From Anaerolineae bacterium (GTDB taxonomy: Bacteria; Chloroflexota; Anaerolineae; Aggregatilineales; Phototrophicaceae), in assembly GCA_022823945.1 (NCBI GenBank), contig JAJEBK010000048.1:1-64000 (forward strand): 64,000 bases of DNA. The letters run 5' to 3'. Of the stretch, positions 25,217 through 33,119 are shown one piece after another; position 1 is the stretch's first letter, and each line of letters starts with the position of its first letter. Made by a program: the position numbers and the translations under genes. The notes under the pieces were generated by a model. It was not told where the DNA came from. It ran no database searches and saw only the letters and a program-made list of their open reading frames with translations.

Positions 25217-26194
25217 TTACCGCCGCGAGCGCGGATCGAGCACATCGCGCAGGCCATCGCCGATGAGATTCCAACTGAAGACCATCAGCCAGATAGCCAG
25301 ACCCGGGAAGGTGGCGATCCACCATTCATCGGGGAAGTAGCGCCGTCCATCGTTGATCATCGCGCCCCATTCTGGCGTCGGTGGCTGCGCGCCCAAACCA
25401 ATGAAACCCAGCGCGGCGGCTGTCAGCACAGCGAAGCCAAAATCGGTGGTCATTTTGATGATGATGGGCGAAACGGCGTTGGGCAAAATATGGCGAAAGA
25501 TGATGCGCGCGTGCCCGGCGCCGATGCCATAAGCGGCTTCTACGAAAGGCTCTTCTCGCAGCGAAAGCACCAGACTGCGCGTCAGACGAGCAAAACCGGG
25601 CCACCACACCAGCGAGATGCCGATCATGGCGTTGATGATCCCCTTGCCCAGCGCCGCCGATATGGCAATGGCCAGCACCAGCGCCGGCACCGTCAAAAAG
25701 ATATCGGTGATGCGCATGAGCAGGTCGTCCAGCCAGCCGCCCGCATAGCCAGAGATCGCGCCGATAGTCACGCCGATGGTGGTCGCCAGCAGGATGATGA
25801 CCGTGCCGACTTGCAGCGCCAAGCCTGTGCCCATCACCACGCGGCTGAAGATGTCGCGGCCGATTTTGTCTGTGCCGAAGAAGTGCTTTTCGCTGGGCGC
25901 TTGCAGGCGTTCCAGCACATTGGTGGAGCCGCTGGCATCTTCTGGGAAGGGCGCGATCCACGGCGCGAAGACCGCCACAAACAAGATGAACAGCAGCATC
26001 AACAGCCCCAGCATGGACAGGCGGTTGGAACGGAAGCGGTAGAGGCCGCGCGCCAGGTTGTCCCAGCGGGCGGGATGCGCGCCCCCCATCTCCGGGTCCC
26101 TTCCTCCACCAGTGAGGGGAGAGGAGTTGCTCGGTGGAGAAGTCCCTCCCTCTTCATGGGGGAGGGATTTAGGGTGGGGGTGTCCCTCAGCCAT
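25217..26194 (-). CDS. Peptide-type ABC permease (DppC-like) with repeat-encoded N-terminus
   Basis: A 325-residue inner-membrane permease. After the first forty residues it is an ordinary DppC: six hydrophobic segments, the FFGTDKIGRDIFSRV entry block and the ATPase-contact loop EAAYGIGAGHARIIFRHILP. Residues 4-40 (HPHPKSLPHEEGG to GGAHPA) are encoded by a type-A repeat. ATG at 26194 overlaps the stop of the upstream permease gene by eight bases, so translation really does run through the repeat. The extension precedes the first membrane helix on the cytoplasmic side, where such sequence could be tolerated. Confidence 0.9.
   Translation of the reverse strand: MAEGHPHPKSLPHEEGGTSPPSNSSPLTGGGRDPEMGGAHPARWDNLARGLYRFRSNRLSMLGLLMLLFILFVAVFAPWIAPFPEDASGSTNVLERLQAPSEKHFFGTDKIGRDIFSRVVMGTGLALQVGTVIILLATTIGVTIGAISGYAGGWLDDLLMRITDIFLTVPALVLAIAISAALGKGIINAMIGISLVWWPGFARLTRSLVLSLREEPFVEAAYGIGAGHARIIFRHILPNAVSPIIIKMTTDFGFAVLTAAALGFIGLGAQPPTPEWGAMINDGRRYFPDEWWIATFPGLAIWLMVFSWNLIGDGLRDVLDPRSRR
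26075..26185. repeat. Full-length type-A repeat inside the DppC-like gene
   Basis: About 111 bases (37 codons): CCCCCCATCTCCGGGTCCCT, then CCACCAGTGAGGGGAGAGGA, then CTTCATGGGGGAGGGATTTAG. It lies just inside the 5' end of the gene, right after the coupled start codon. Confidence 0.8.
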
Positions 26195-27200
26195 AACGAA
26201 TCCTCGGGTCCAGGATACCATAGACGATATCGGTCAAGATGTTGACGACGCTGAAAACGATGCCATAGAGCACGGCGATGCCCATGATGGGCTGGAAGTC
26301 GAGGCTGAGCGAGGCGTGGACGGCGTAGAGACCCAGTCCGGGCCAATCAAAGATGGTTTCGATCAATATCGCGCCCGCCATCAGCCAGCCAAAGTTGAGC
26401 GAGATGACGGTGATGGTGGCGATGAGGGCATTGCGCAGCACATATTTGAAAATGATGACGCGGTAGGGGATGCCGATGGCGCGCTCCATGCGCACGAAAT
26501 CTTTTTCCAGCGCCTCGACCATGCTGGCGCGGGTGATGCGGGTGATGCTCGCGAAGGCTCCAAAAGACAGCACCAGCGCCGGAATGAACAAGTGCCGCAG
26601 CGAAACAGCGAAGGTTTCGAAGTCCAGTTGAACCAAGCTATCGACCAGGAACAAGCCAGTCGTGGCGGGTGGCGGCGCAACCAGCACGGGCAAGCGCTTG
26701 CCAATCGGGAACCAGCCCAGGTCGCGGGCGAACCAGGTCTGGAAGATCATCGCCAGCCAAAATGAAGGAAAGCTGACGAAGAAGAGTGACAGCACGCGAG
26801 CCACATGATCGGGCAGGCGGTTGCGATACATGGCCGAAATGACGCCGGCCGGCACACCCAGCAGCGTGGCAATGATGACAGCGGCAGTGGTCAATTCCAG
26901 TGTGGCGGGCCAAAAAGTGCGCAGGTCGCCCAGCACTTCGCGGCGGGTATAGAGCGATTGCCCCCAGTCGCCCTGGAAGAGCCCGCTGATGTAATCGACA
27001 TATTGGACGGGCAGAGGCTGGTCCAAGCCGAATTCGCGGCGCAGGGCTTCTTTGATTTCTTCGGTGGCGCGTGGTCCGGCGGCGAGACCGACGGGGTCGC
27101 CCGGCACGATGCGCGCGATCGCGAAGGTCAATATGCTCAAACCGATGAGTGTCGGGATGATCAGGGCGACGCGCCGCAGGATGTAGAAGCGGATGTTCAT
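26187..27200 (-). CDS. Peptide-type ABC permease (DppB-like)
   Basis: A 337-residue inner-membrane permease with the DppB N-terminal helix (ILRRVALIIPTLIGLSILTF), the periplasmic loop containing GLDQPLPVQYVDYI, and the ATPase-contact EALEKDFVRMERAIGIPYRV. About six membrane segments. ATG at 27200 overlaps by four bases the stop of the unknown gene upstream (27197-28363). It forms the channel together with the DppC-like protein. No insertion in this gene. Confidence 0.92.
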   Translation of the reverse strand: MNIRFYILRRVALIIPTLIGLSILTFAIARIVPGDPVGLAAGPRATEEIKEALRREFGLDQPLPVQYVDYISGLFQGDWGQSLYTRREVLGDLRTFWPATLELTTAAVIIATLLGVPAGVISAMYRNRLPDHVARVLSLFFVSFPSFWLAMIFQTWFARDLGWFPIGKRLPVLVAPPPATTGLFLVDSLVQLDFETFAVSLRHLFIPALVLSFGAFASITRITRASMVEALEKDFVRMERAIGIPYRVIIFKYVLRNALIATITVISLNFGWLMAGAILIETIFDWPGLGLYAVHASLSLDFQPIMGIAVLYGIVFSVVNILTDIVYGILDPRIRYG

Positions 27201-28363
27201 GAGGCTGGCTGGCCAGTATAATCAACAGCTCTCACATCAACGCGTGCGCTCAAACGAATACGGTTGACTAGATTTGTTTTTCTCATGCGTTTGCCACTGA
27301 CTTCAACCTTTCTCTTGAAGAAAGTTCGCACGATGTCATCCATTAGCTCTTCGGGTCCCTCAAGTTCCCACTTGGTGTCATCGTCTGTAACAAGCACACA
27401 TTCAGTCTCATCAAGAGCGTCAGCAACTCTCAGGATGCCAGTTCTGCTTATGTCGTCGTCGGTGGTTCTATAATCAACTTCAGCATTAGGCACTGGAGGC
27501 ATTGGAATGTCGCTGAAGGAAGCTTGAGTGCGACTGAATGATACAATCTCCAGCTTGTCGCCTGCATCGGCCTGGAACTTGACCGATGAGATGTGGTTGC
27601 CATCCGGAGCAAGGGGTTTGGCAGCTTTGAGAAATGCTCTGTAGTCGTCCGCGTCTCCTATACTCTCTTCAAGTTCATAGAATTGGCCTTCGTCGAGCAA
27701 ACGCAGGTTATTGAAGAGTGGCTCAACTGTATCTTCAAAGCTGTCGAATCCTGGCAATTCATGCTGTTGACTTACGCCAAAGCGTATCGTGATTATAAAG
27801 CTGCCCGGTGTAACGCTAGCAATGTAGGGTTCAATATCCGCGATATTCTTTAGTTTGGCTTCTGTGAAATTCTTCATACGGCGTACGCGGGATTTGACTG
27901 CTATCTGAACTAATTCCGGAATGGTAGCCTGTCGTCTTTCCAATTCCTTCATCGAAATAAGCCCATGCCCCACTTTGTTGCCCTGCAGAGACAATTGCAA
28001 TTGCCCCTCACTCAAATGGATGCCTGATTTGGCGAGGTTCACCGTACCCAAGAGGTCTTTGAGCTCCCATTCAATATCACTGCGCGGGTTGCCTGCCAAC
28101 GCACGATAGATCAGTTTTTCGGCTCCAACATACATCCCGCAAAGCCAGCCCAATGTCGCCGCGCTGCGATGCAGGATGCCACGAGAAGGCTCAACATGGA
28201 TGTCCGCCATCAGGTCGGCAGCGGCTTCTTCCTTCTTGAAAGCCTTCTTCATCAGCTCCAGATACTTGTCACGCTCGCCGAAGAGCTTAGCCAGGTCAGC
28301 CTCGTCAGCGTATTCCATGGCAATTCTGTGCAGTCTCTTTACTTCACGGGCGTTATGGTTCAT
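27197..28363 (-). CDS. Unknown protein with TPR-like segment, partner of the 28353 gene
   Basis: A 388-residue soluble protein. The first 100 residues are helical and contain EPSRGILHRSAATLGWLCG and EKLIYRALAGNPRSDIEWE, which resemble a degenerate tetratricopeptide pair; the rest is mixed and acidic, without motifs I know. ATG at 28363 overlaps the upstream gene's stop by 11 bases; its own stop overlaps dppB-like ATG by four. It is more AT-rich than the transporter genes on both sides. Similar helical blocks beside small ExK proteins are familiar to me from other bacterial genomes, but no function is established; the role is unknown. Confidence 0.65.
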   Translation of the reverse strand: MNHNAREVKRLHRIAMEYADEADLAKLFGERDKYLELMKKAFKKEEAAADLMADIHVEPSRGILHRSAATLGWLCGMYVGAEKLIYRALAGNPRSDIEWELKDLLGTVNLAKSGIHLSEGQLQLSLQGNKVGHGLISMKELERRQATIPELVQIAVKSRVRRMKNFTEAKLKNIADIEPYIASVTPGSFIITIRFGVSQQHELPGFDSFEDTVEPLFNNLRLLDEGQFYELEESIGDADDYRAFLKAAKPLAPDGNHISSVKFQADAGDKLEIVSFSRTQASFSDIPMPPVPNAEVDYRTTDDDISRTGILRVADALDETECVLVTDDDTKWELEGPEELMDDIVRTFFKRKVEVSGKRMRKTNLVNRIRLSARVDVRAVDYTGQPAS

Positions 28364-28913
28364 ATCGCACCATGTAGATAGTCGGTCTACTGAAATCAGT
28401 TGCAACAACTACCGCTGGTACCTTCGCATTCACGGATTCAGCAATCTGCGTTATTCCTTTTTTGATCGCCGCTGTTATGTCACTTGGCTTCCGTGTGTGA
28501 GACAAACCTTTGGCTTCCAATCCCATTTCGTGTTGGAAGAGATAATCATCGTCATCGTCTGTTTGGCTTAGCCAGAAGTCAAACCCGCTCTTTATACGAG
28601 CGCGTTCAACCACGGTGTAATTCGTAAAAGCCAATATTATCAGGATAGCAATGGCTTCGCCTGCTCGTTCGGCCGCGTTGCGCGAATCTCCAAAGGAGCG
28701 GCGGATACTCTCCGAATAAGACATCTTCCATTGTATCCGCAAATCAGCCAGCACTTCATCAAAGTTCCGCAGATCGCACGATACCCCTGATGAATGTCCG
28801 TGAGGTTTCATGCACATGACAACTGCTTCTTGCATCCGCAAAGTCAGAGCGTCCGTTAGAGCAGGAATGTCCGCATTCAAATCATCCATATCCAATATGA
28901 CTGTGTCTGCCAT
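28353..28913 (-). CDS. Unknown 186-residue protein with possible nuclease-like motif
   Basis: A soluble protein starting at ATG 28913 (AAGG six bases upstream). It contains a hydrophobic helix AIAILIILAFTNY, then ERARIKSGFDFWLSQ and, after an acidic run, HEMGLEAKGLS. The D....E.K arrangement recalls the catalytic pattern of PD-(D/E)xK nucleases, but this is a pattern resemblance only. Immediately followed, with overlap, by the 388-residue gene. Both genes separate the peptide-binding protein from its permeases, which are normally adjacent, so the pair looks inserted. Confidence 0.6.
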   Translation of the reverse strand: MADTVILDMDDLNADIPALTDALTLRMQEAVVMCMKPHGHSSGVSCDLRNFDEVLADLRIQWKMSYSESIRRSFGDSRNAAERAGEAIAILIILAFTNYTVVERARIKSGFDFWLSQTDDDDDYLFQHEMGLEAKGLSHTRKPSDITAAIKKGITQIAESVNAKVPAVVVATDFSRPTIYMVRYEP

Positions 28914-29017
28914 TCTCGCCTTCTATAGGTGTGGTTAGATACGCGCAGTATAGTCTGCGTCTGGCAAATCGGAAGAATCTCCCCCCAGCATCCTGAGGGG
29001 AGACGCAAACTGATTGC

Positions 29018-30574
29018 CTAGCATCCGTCCATCCACATATCCTGGAAGAGCACGGTCAGCGGGTACATCGGCGAATAGCGGAAGCCTTTCACGCAAGTAT
29101 TCAGCGACATGCTGCTGTCTTCGGTATACATCCAGACCGAAGTCTGCTCGGCGGCGATGAGCTCTTGTGCTTCGGCGTACATTGCCTGGCGCGTGTCGGC
29201 ATCGCCAATCGTGCGCGCCTGGTCCAGCAGTTCATCCACCCGCGCATTGCTATAGAAGCTGCACGAATTGAAGCTGCCCCATTGCTCCGAATGGTACTGG
29301 TTGTACAAGTGCGCATCGGGATCCAGGAAGGGCGGCAGCGTGTAGATGTTGATGATGTCGGGTCCCGTCTCGGGCGAGGCGCAGCTGGCGACCATGTCGG
29401 GCCAGAGCATGGGGATCATGTTCAGCTCGATATTCAGTTGCGCCAAGCCTTCCAGCAGGATGAGACCGGGGATCTCTTCGCGCGGGAATTCGGTCACATA
29501 GACATAATCGAGCGTGATGCCGCCATCGGGCCAGGGCGACTGCGCCAGGTATTCGCGAGCCATATCCAGGTCATAAGCGGGATACGCCAAGCCATCGACA
29601 TAACCGACGAAGTTGGCCGGCGTGGGACCAGGCAGAATCGTGATGGGCACATCTTGCGCCGCCACCATCGCCTCGTAGTTCATGGCGTGCGCCACGGCTT
29701 TGCGCAGGTTGAGGTCGCTGGTGTATTCGCCCTGGTTGTTCATCTTCAACGTATTGGTGAAGAAGCCGCCATGCTCCTCCCAAATATGATCGGGCGAATC
29801 GACAACTTTCTCTTTGTCGCTGCCCGCGACAGTATCGGCGATGTGGGTTTCGCCCGCCAGCAGCGAGTTGAGCTGCGTGGCCGGATCGCGCTGGATGATC
29901 CAGAAGAAGCCGTCCAGGTGGTCGTCACCCGTCCAGCCAGCCCAGTAGTCGTCAACGGCGACGAATTCATAGATATTGCCGATTTCCCAACGCCCCTGCG
30001 TGAAGGGACCGGAACCCGCCGCATTTTGTTTGAGGAAGGTCTGCCCCATGTCATCGCCCAGGTTGGCTTCGACGATGACGGGGTTGACCACGAAGAGCTG
30101 TGGGAGCGTGCCGATGAAAGGCGCATAGGGCTGGGTCAGCGTGAATTGCACCGTGTGCGCGTCCAAAGCCTGAGCCGTATTCTCGTCGGCGATAGTCGCC
30201 CAGCGCCAACTCGGCGGACCTGAGATGGCCAGGATGCGGTTGAAGCTGTAGACGACGGCATCGGCGGTTACCGGGCTACCATCATGGAAGACGGCGTTGT
30301 CGTGCAGGCTGAATGTCCAGACGGTGGCATCGTCGTTGACTTCCCAGCTTTCCACCAGGTGTGGCTGGGTTTCGCTGCCGCGGTAGATGAAGAGCGCGTC
30401 ATACAGGCTGCGCAGGGCGGCGTTGATGGAATAATTCTCGCCGGTGGCCGGGTCGATGTTGTCGATATCCTGATTGCCGCCATAGAGCAGGATATTGTCC
30501 TGCGCCATGACGAATGACGATGCGCCGAGCAACAGGCTCAGCGCCAGACATAGAAAAAGCGTACGTTTGAACAT
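29018..30574 (-). CDS. Peptide-type ABC transporter substrate-binding protein
   Basis: A 518-residue extracellular solute-binding protein of family 5. It has a signal peptide (MFKRTLFLCLALSLLLGASS to about residue 24) and family blocks: DNIDPATGENYSINAALRSL, VWTFSLHDNAVFHDGSPVTA, and LRKAVAHAMNYEAM. No lipobox cysteine is seen at the cleavage site. ATG at 30574 follows AAGGAG. It heads the operon that continues with the permease and ATPase genes at 27200-23128; two unknown genes intervene. It binds peptides or similar amides outside the membrane. Confidence 0.9.
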   Translation of the reverse strand: MFKRTLFLCLALSLLLGASSFVMAQDNILLYGGNQDIDNIDPATGENYSINAALRSLYDALFIYRGSETQPHLVESWEVNDDATVWTFSLHDNAVFHDGSPVTADAVVYSFNRILAISGPPSWRWATIADENTAQALDAHTVQFTLTQPYAPFIGTLPQLFVVNPVIVEANLGDDMGQTFLKQNAAGSGPFTQGRWEIGNIYEFVAVDDYWAGWTGDDHLDGFFWIIQRDPATQLNSLLAGETHIADTVAGSDKEKVVDSPDHIWEEHGGFFTNTLKMNNQGEYTSDLNLRKAVAHAMNYEAMVAAQDVPITILPGPTPANFVGYVDGLAYPAYDLDMAREYLAQSPWPDGGITLDYVYVTEFPREEIPGLILLEGLAQLNIELNMIPMLWPDMVASCASPETGPDIINIYTLPPFLDPDAHLYNQYHSEQWGSFNSCSFYSNARVDELLDQARTIGDADTRQAMYAEAQELIAAEQTSVWMYTEDSSMSLNTCVKGFRYSPMYPLTVLFQDMWMDGC

Positions 30575-30633
30575 GGGTTTCTCCTTACAATCGACTGGAT
30601 GCGTACTCCCACAAGGCAGGAGTCATCGCCTGG

Positions 30634-30681
30634 ATTGTAGCCGCGCCCCGCGTGTATAGCAATGTGCGCGCGAGTGTCCAA
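30634..30681 (-). promoter_or_regulatory. Promoter(s) of the peptide-binding protein operon
   Basis: Two overlapping sigma-70-like sites on the minus strand: TTGGAC, 17 bases, TATACA (30653-30681) and TTGCTA, 17 bases, TACAAT (30634-30662), 60-80 bases before the start codon. Confidence 0.5.
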
Positions 30682-30699
30682 GTGTGTGCATACAATAAT

Positions 30700-30807
30700 C
30701 AAGCCTCCAACCCCCAGAACGAGGGAAGGGGAGTTTTTCAGCGATGTCAGCAGGTTTTGAAGCCCCTCCCTCATTTTGGCTGAGGAGGGGTTTGGGGTGG
30801 GGGTGTA
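30700..30807. repeat. Full-length type-A repeat in a divergent intergenic region
   Basis: CCCCCAGAACGAGGGAAGGG near 30712 and CCCTCCCTCATTTTGGCTGA near 30765, then GGGGTTTGGGGTGGGGGTG near 30787. It sits between the divergent operons at 30574 and 30945, so it is upstream of both. Confidence 0.75.
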
Positions 30808-30854
30808 GCAGCGCGCATTCAGCAAAATCGACACTCTCCTGCCGTGCGAGCAAC

Positions 30855-30882
30855 TTGCAGCAATAGCCAAGTGCGCTAAAAT
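30855..30882 (+). promoter_or_regulatory. Promoter of the ribose-type ABC operon
   Basis: TTGCAG at 30855-30860, a 16-base spacer, TAAAAT at 30877-30882, about 60 bases upstream of the binding-protein start. Confidence 0.5.
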
Positions 30883-30944
30883 ACGCGCGGCACCGGGAAA
30901 GAACCGGGCGCAACGACAACAGAGTGGAAAAATTGGAGGACAAG

Positions 30945-31952
30945 ATGATGTTCCGTAAGCAAGCAACACTTTGGAGACTGGCTTTGGTTTGCCTTTTGCT
31001 CGGGGCGTTGGCCGCGCCGGCTCTGGCGCAGGCTGACCTGGACAAGGCGCATTGGTGCGAGGGCGTGACGATTCGTTTCTTCGCTGGTGGCACCGAGGGC
31101 GACGCTTTCGCCGGCATCGTGTATCGTGGCGCGCTGGCAGCCGCTCGTGACCTTGGGGCAAATGTCGAATATGTCTTCTCGGGCTGGGATAGCGAATTGA
31201 TGACACAGCAACTGCGTGAAGCTGTCGCACAAGCGCCCGATGGCATCGCCATGATGGGCCACCCCGGCAACGACGCCATCATGCCGCTGGCTGCCGAAGC
31301 GGCTGAGGCCGGCATCATCATGATGTACCAGAATGTCGATGTCGACCAGGTACGCGCTCGTTATGGCGGCGGTTATGTCGGCGCTCAGCTCCATTCGCAA
31401 GGCCGCGCGCTCGCCGAAGAAGCCCTGCGCCAGTTCGATCTTTCGGAAGGCGACACCGCTATCGTGCTTGCCAATGTCGCCCAGCGCGAACGGGCGCAGC
31501 GTGAGCTGGCTGTTTGGGAGCGTCTGGAAGAGGCTGGCTTGAATGTCGTGCATGTAGACTCGCCGCCGACCTGGGCAGCCGACCCCAACCTGGGCATCCC
31601 GTCTATGGTGGCAGCTATCAGCAACAACCCGGATGTCAAGCTGGTGGCCTTCTCGGGCGGGCAGACCCTGGGCAACACGCAGACCTACCTCGAGGCGGCT
31701 GGCTTGGAAGCCGGTCAGGTCAAGGCCATCGGCTTCGACACCAACGAATTTATCATGCAGGGTTTCGCCGATGACTGGATCCACCTGACATCGGACCAGC
31801 AGCCGTTCCTGCAGGGCTATATGCCGATTTTGAGCATCTGCCAGACAGCCAAGTTCGGCCTGGCACCGCTCAATGTCGATACCGGCGCTGGCTTCATCGA
31901 CAGCAGCAACTACGCGCAGGTATCTGACCTGGCGATCGCCGGCTATCGTTAG
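30945..31952 (+). CDS. Ribose-type ABC transporter substrate-binding protein
   Basis: A 335-residue periplasmic binding protein of the LacI/RbsB fold (Peripla_BP_4). A signal peptide runs to about residue 28 (cleavage after ALA, before QADLDK). The fold is shown by FAGGTEGDAFAGIVYRGAL and later by GQTLGNTQTYLEAAGL and KAIGFDTNEFIM. ATG at 30945 is chosen, with GGAGG five bases upstream; ATG at 30948 is equally possible. Followed by ATPase, permease and an oxidoreductase gene. It binds a sugar or sugar acid; ligand identity is unknown. Confidence 0.9.
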   Translation: MMFRKQATLWRLALVCLLLGALAAPALAQADLDKAHWCEGVTIRFFAGGTEGDAFAGIVYRGALAAARDLGANVEYVFSGWDSELMTQQLREAVAQAPDGIAMMGHPGNDAIMPLAAEAAEAGIIMMYQNVDVDQVRARYGGGYVGAQLHSQGRALAEEALRQFDLSEGDTAIVLANVAQRERAQRELAVWERLEEAGLNVVHVDSPPTWAADPNLGIPSMVAAISNNPDVKLVAFSGGQTLGNTQTYLEAAGLEAGQVKAIGFDTNEFIMQGFADDWIHLTSDQQPFLQGYMPILSICQTAKFGLAPLNVDTGAGFIDSSNYAQVSDLAIAGYR

Positions 31953-31980
31953 CATTTATCGAGACAAAAGACGACCTGCT

Positions 31981-32020
31981 CAATCCCCCTGTGCGAAATG
32001 GGGGGATTGAGGGGGAGATT
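31981..32020. repeat. Short type-B repeat supplying a ribosome-binding site
   Basis: CCCCCTGTGCGAAATGGGGG and then GATTGAGGGGGAGATTG. The final GGGGGAG lies about eight bases before the GTG start codon of the ATPase gene and is its only Shine-Dalgarno-like sequence. Confidence 0.65.
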
Positions 32021-32025
32021 GACTT

Positions 32026-32823
32026 GTGCAAACAGAGCAGAAGACCAAGACCAGCGACTACATCATTGAGTTGCGCGCCGTAACCAAGTCTTTCGGCAAT
32101 GTCAACGCGGTGGACGGCATCAGCTTTGGCGTGCGCCCGGGCGAGGTAGTCGGGCTGATCGGAGACAATGGCGCGGGCAAATCCACGCTCATCAAGATTT
32201 TGTCTGGCGTGCACCAGCCCGACAGTGGGCAAATTATCGTGCGTGGCGAAGCTGTGCGTGGCTGGAACGCCGCCAAATCACGCGAGGCAGGCATCGAGAC
32301 CGTCTACCAGGATCGGGCCCTCGCGCCACAGCAGACCATCACCCGCAATATCTTCATGGGGCGAGAGATCAAGAATCGCTTCGGTGTCATCAAGGTCAAG
32401 CAGCAATATGCCGAAGCCAATCGCTTGATGCGCGATATCGGCTTTACTTCCAAAGTCTTCGACCCCGATTCGCCCGTAGCCACCTTGTCTGGCGGGGAGC
32501 GTCAGGGCGTCGCCATTGCCCGCGCTCTCTATTTTGACGCCGACCTGATCGTGCTGGACGAGCCGACCACTGCGCTTTCTCTGGTCGAGACGGCGAAAGT
32601 CTTCGGCTTCATCGAAAATGTGCGCGCTCGCGGACGCTCGATCATCTTCATCGGGCACAATATCTACCATGTTTACGATGTCGCCGACCGCTTTGTCGTG
32701 CTCGACCGCGGCCAGGTCGTCATGACCGAAGTCAAGGGGGCTATCTCAACGCCAGAGGTGCTCATCAAACACATGCAGGAAATCGCCGAGTTGGGGCACG
32801 CCACCGATGCTTCGGGGACCTAA
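32026..32823 (+). CDS. Sugar ABC transporter ATPase (single-domain, FrcA/RbsA class)
   Basis: A 265-residue ABC ATPase of the carbohydrate CUT2 class with GDNGAGKSTLIKIL (Walker A), LSGGERQGVAIARAL (signature), LIVLDEPTTALS (Walker B) and FIGHNIYHVYDVADR. Unlike RbsA or MglA it has a single nucleotide-binding domain, so it must work as a homodimer, as in FrcA. Start is GTG at 32026. The Shine-Dalgarno is contributed by an interspersed repeat. Downstream lies a MITE-like element before the permease gene. Confidence 0.9.
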   Translation: MQTEQKTKTSDYIIELRAVTKSFGNVNAVDGISFGVRPGEVVGLIGDNGAGKSTLIKILSGVHQPDSGQIIVRGEAVRGWNAAKSREAGIETVYQDRALAPQQTITRNIFMGREIKNRFGVIKVKQQYAEANRLMRDIGFTSKVFDPDSPVATLSGGERQGVAIARALYFDADLIVLDEPTTALSLVETAKVFGFIENVRARGRSIIFIGHNIYHVYDVADRFVVLDRGQVVMTEVKGAISTPEVLIKHMQEIAELGHATDASGT

Positions 32824-32856
32824 CCGACTCAGTGAAACCAAGAAAGTAATGCACAT

Positions 32857-33048
32857 TTTTACCACCGAGTACACCGAGTATTTTGAGTACACAGAGGCAA
32901 AGGCAAGAGCGAATCGGGCTAGAATCTGGCAATCAAAGTACTTGAGGTTCTGCATGAGATATTTAGATGAGCCGATCGTACTGACTTCCAGCGTACCTTA
33001 AAAGGGTTCTCGGTGTACTCTTTCAACTCGGTGTACTCGGTGGCTCAT
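32857..33048. repeat. MITE-like type-C element with inverted ends
   Basis: About 190 bases bounded by ACCACCGAGTACACCGAGTA on the left and its near-reverse-complement TCGGTGTACTCGGTGG on the right (33026-33043). The centre has no open reading frame of note. It separates the ATPase from the permease gene of the same transporter. Confidence 0.7.
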
Positions 33049-33119
33049 TTTTTTCATTATTTAATTTATTTCATATCTGTGGTGAAAAAATGACGCAACT
33101 GAAGTTTTCGAGGTGACAG

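Noticed and set aside
24152..26245. A 697-codon open frame on the plus strand
   Set aside because: It lies entirely opposite the DppD- and DppC-like genes, has no recognisable motifs, and its composition (many His, Gln, Arg) is typical of the antisense of GC-rich genes.
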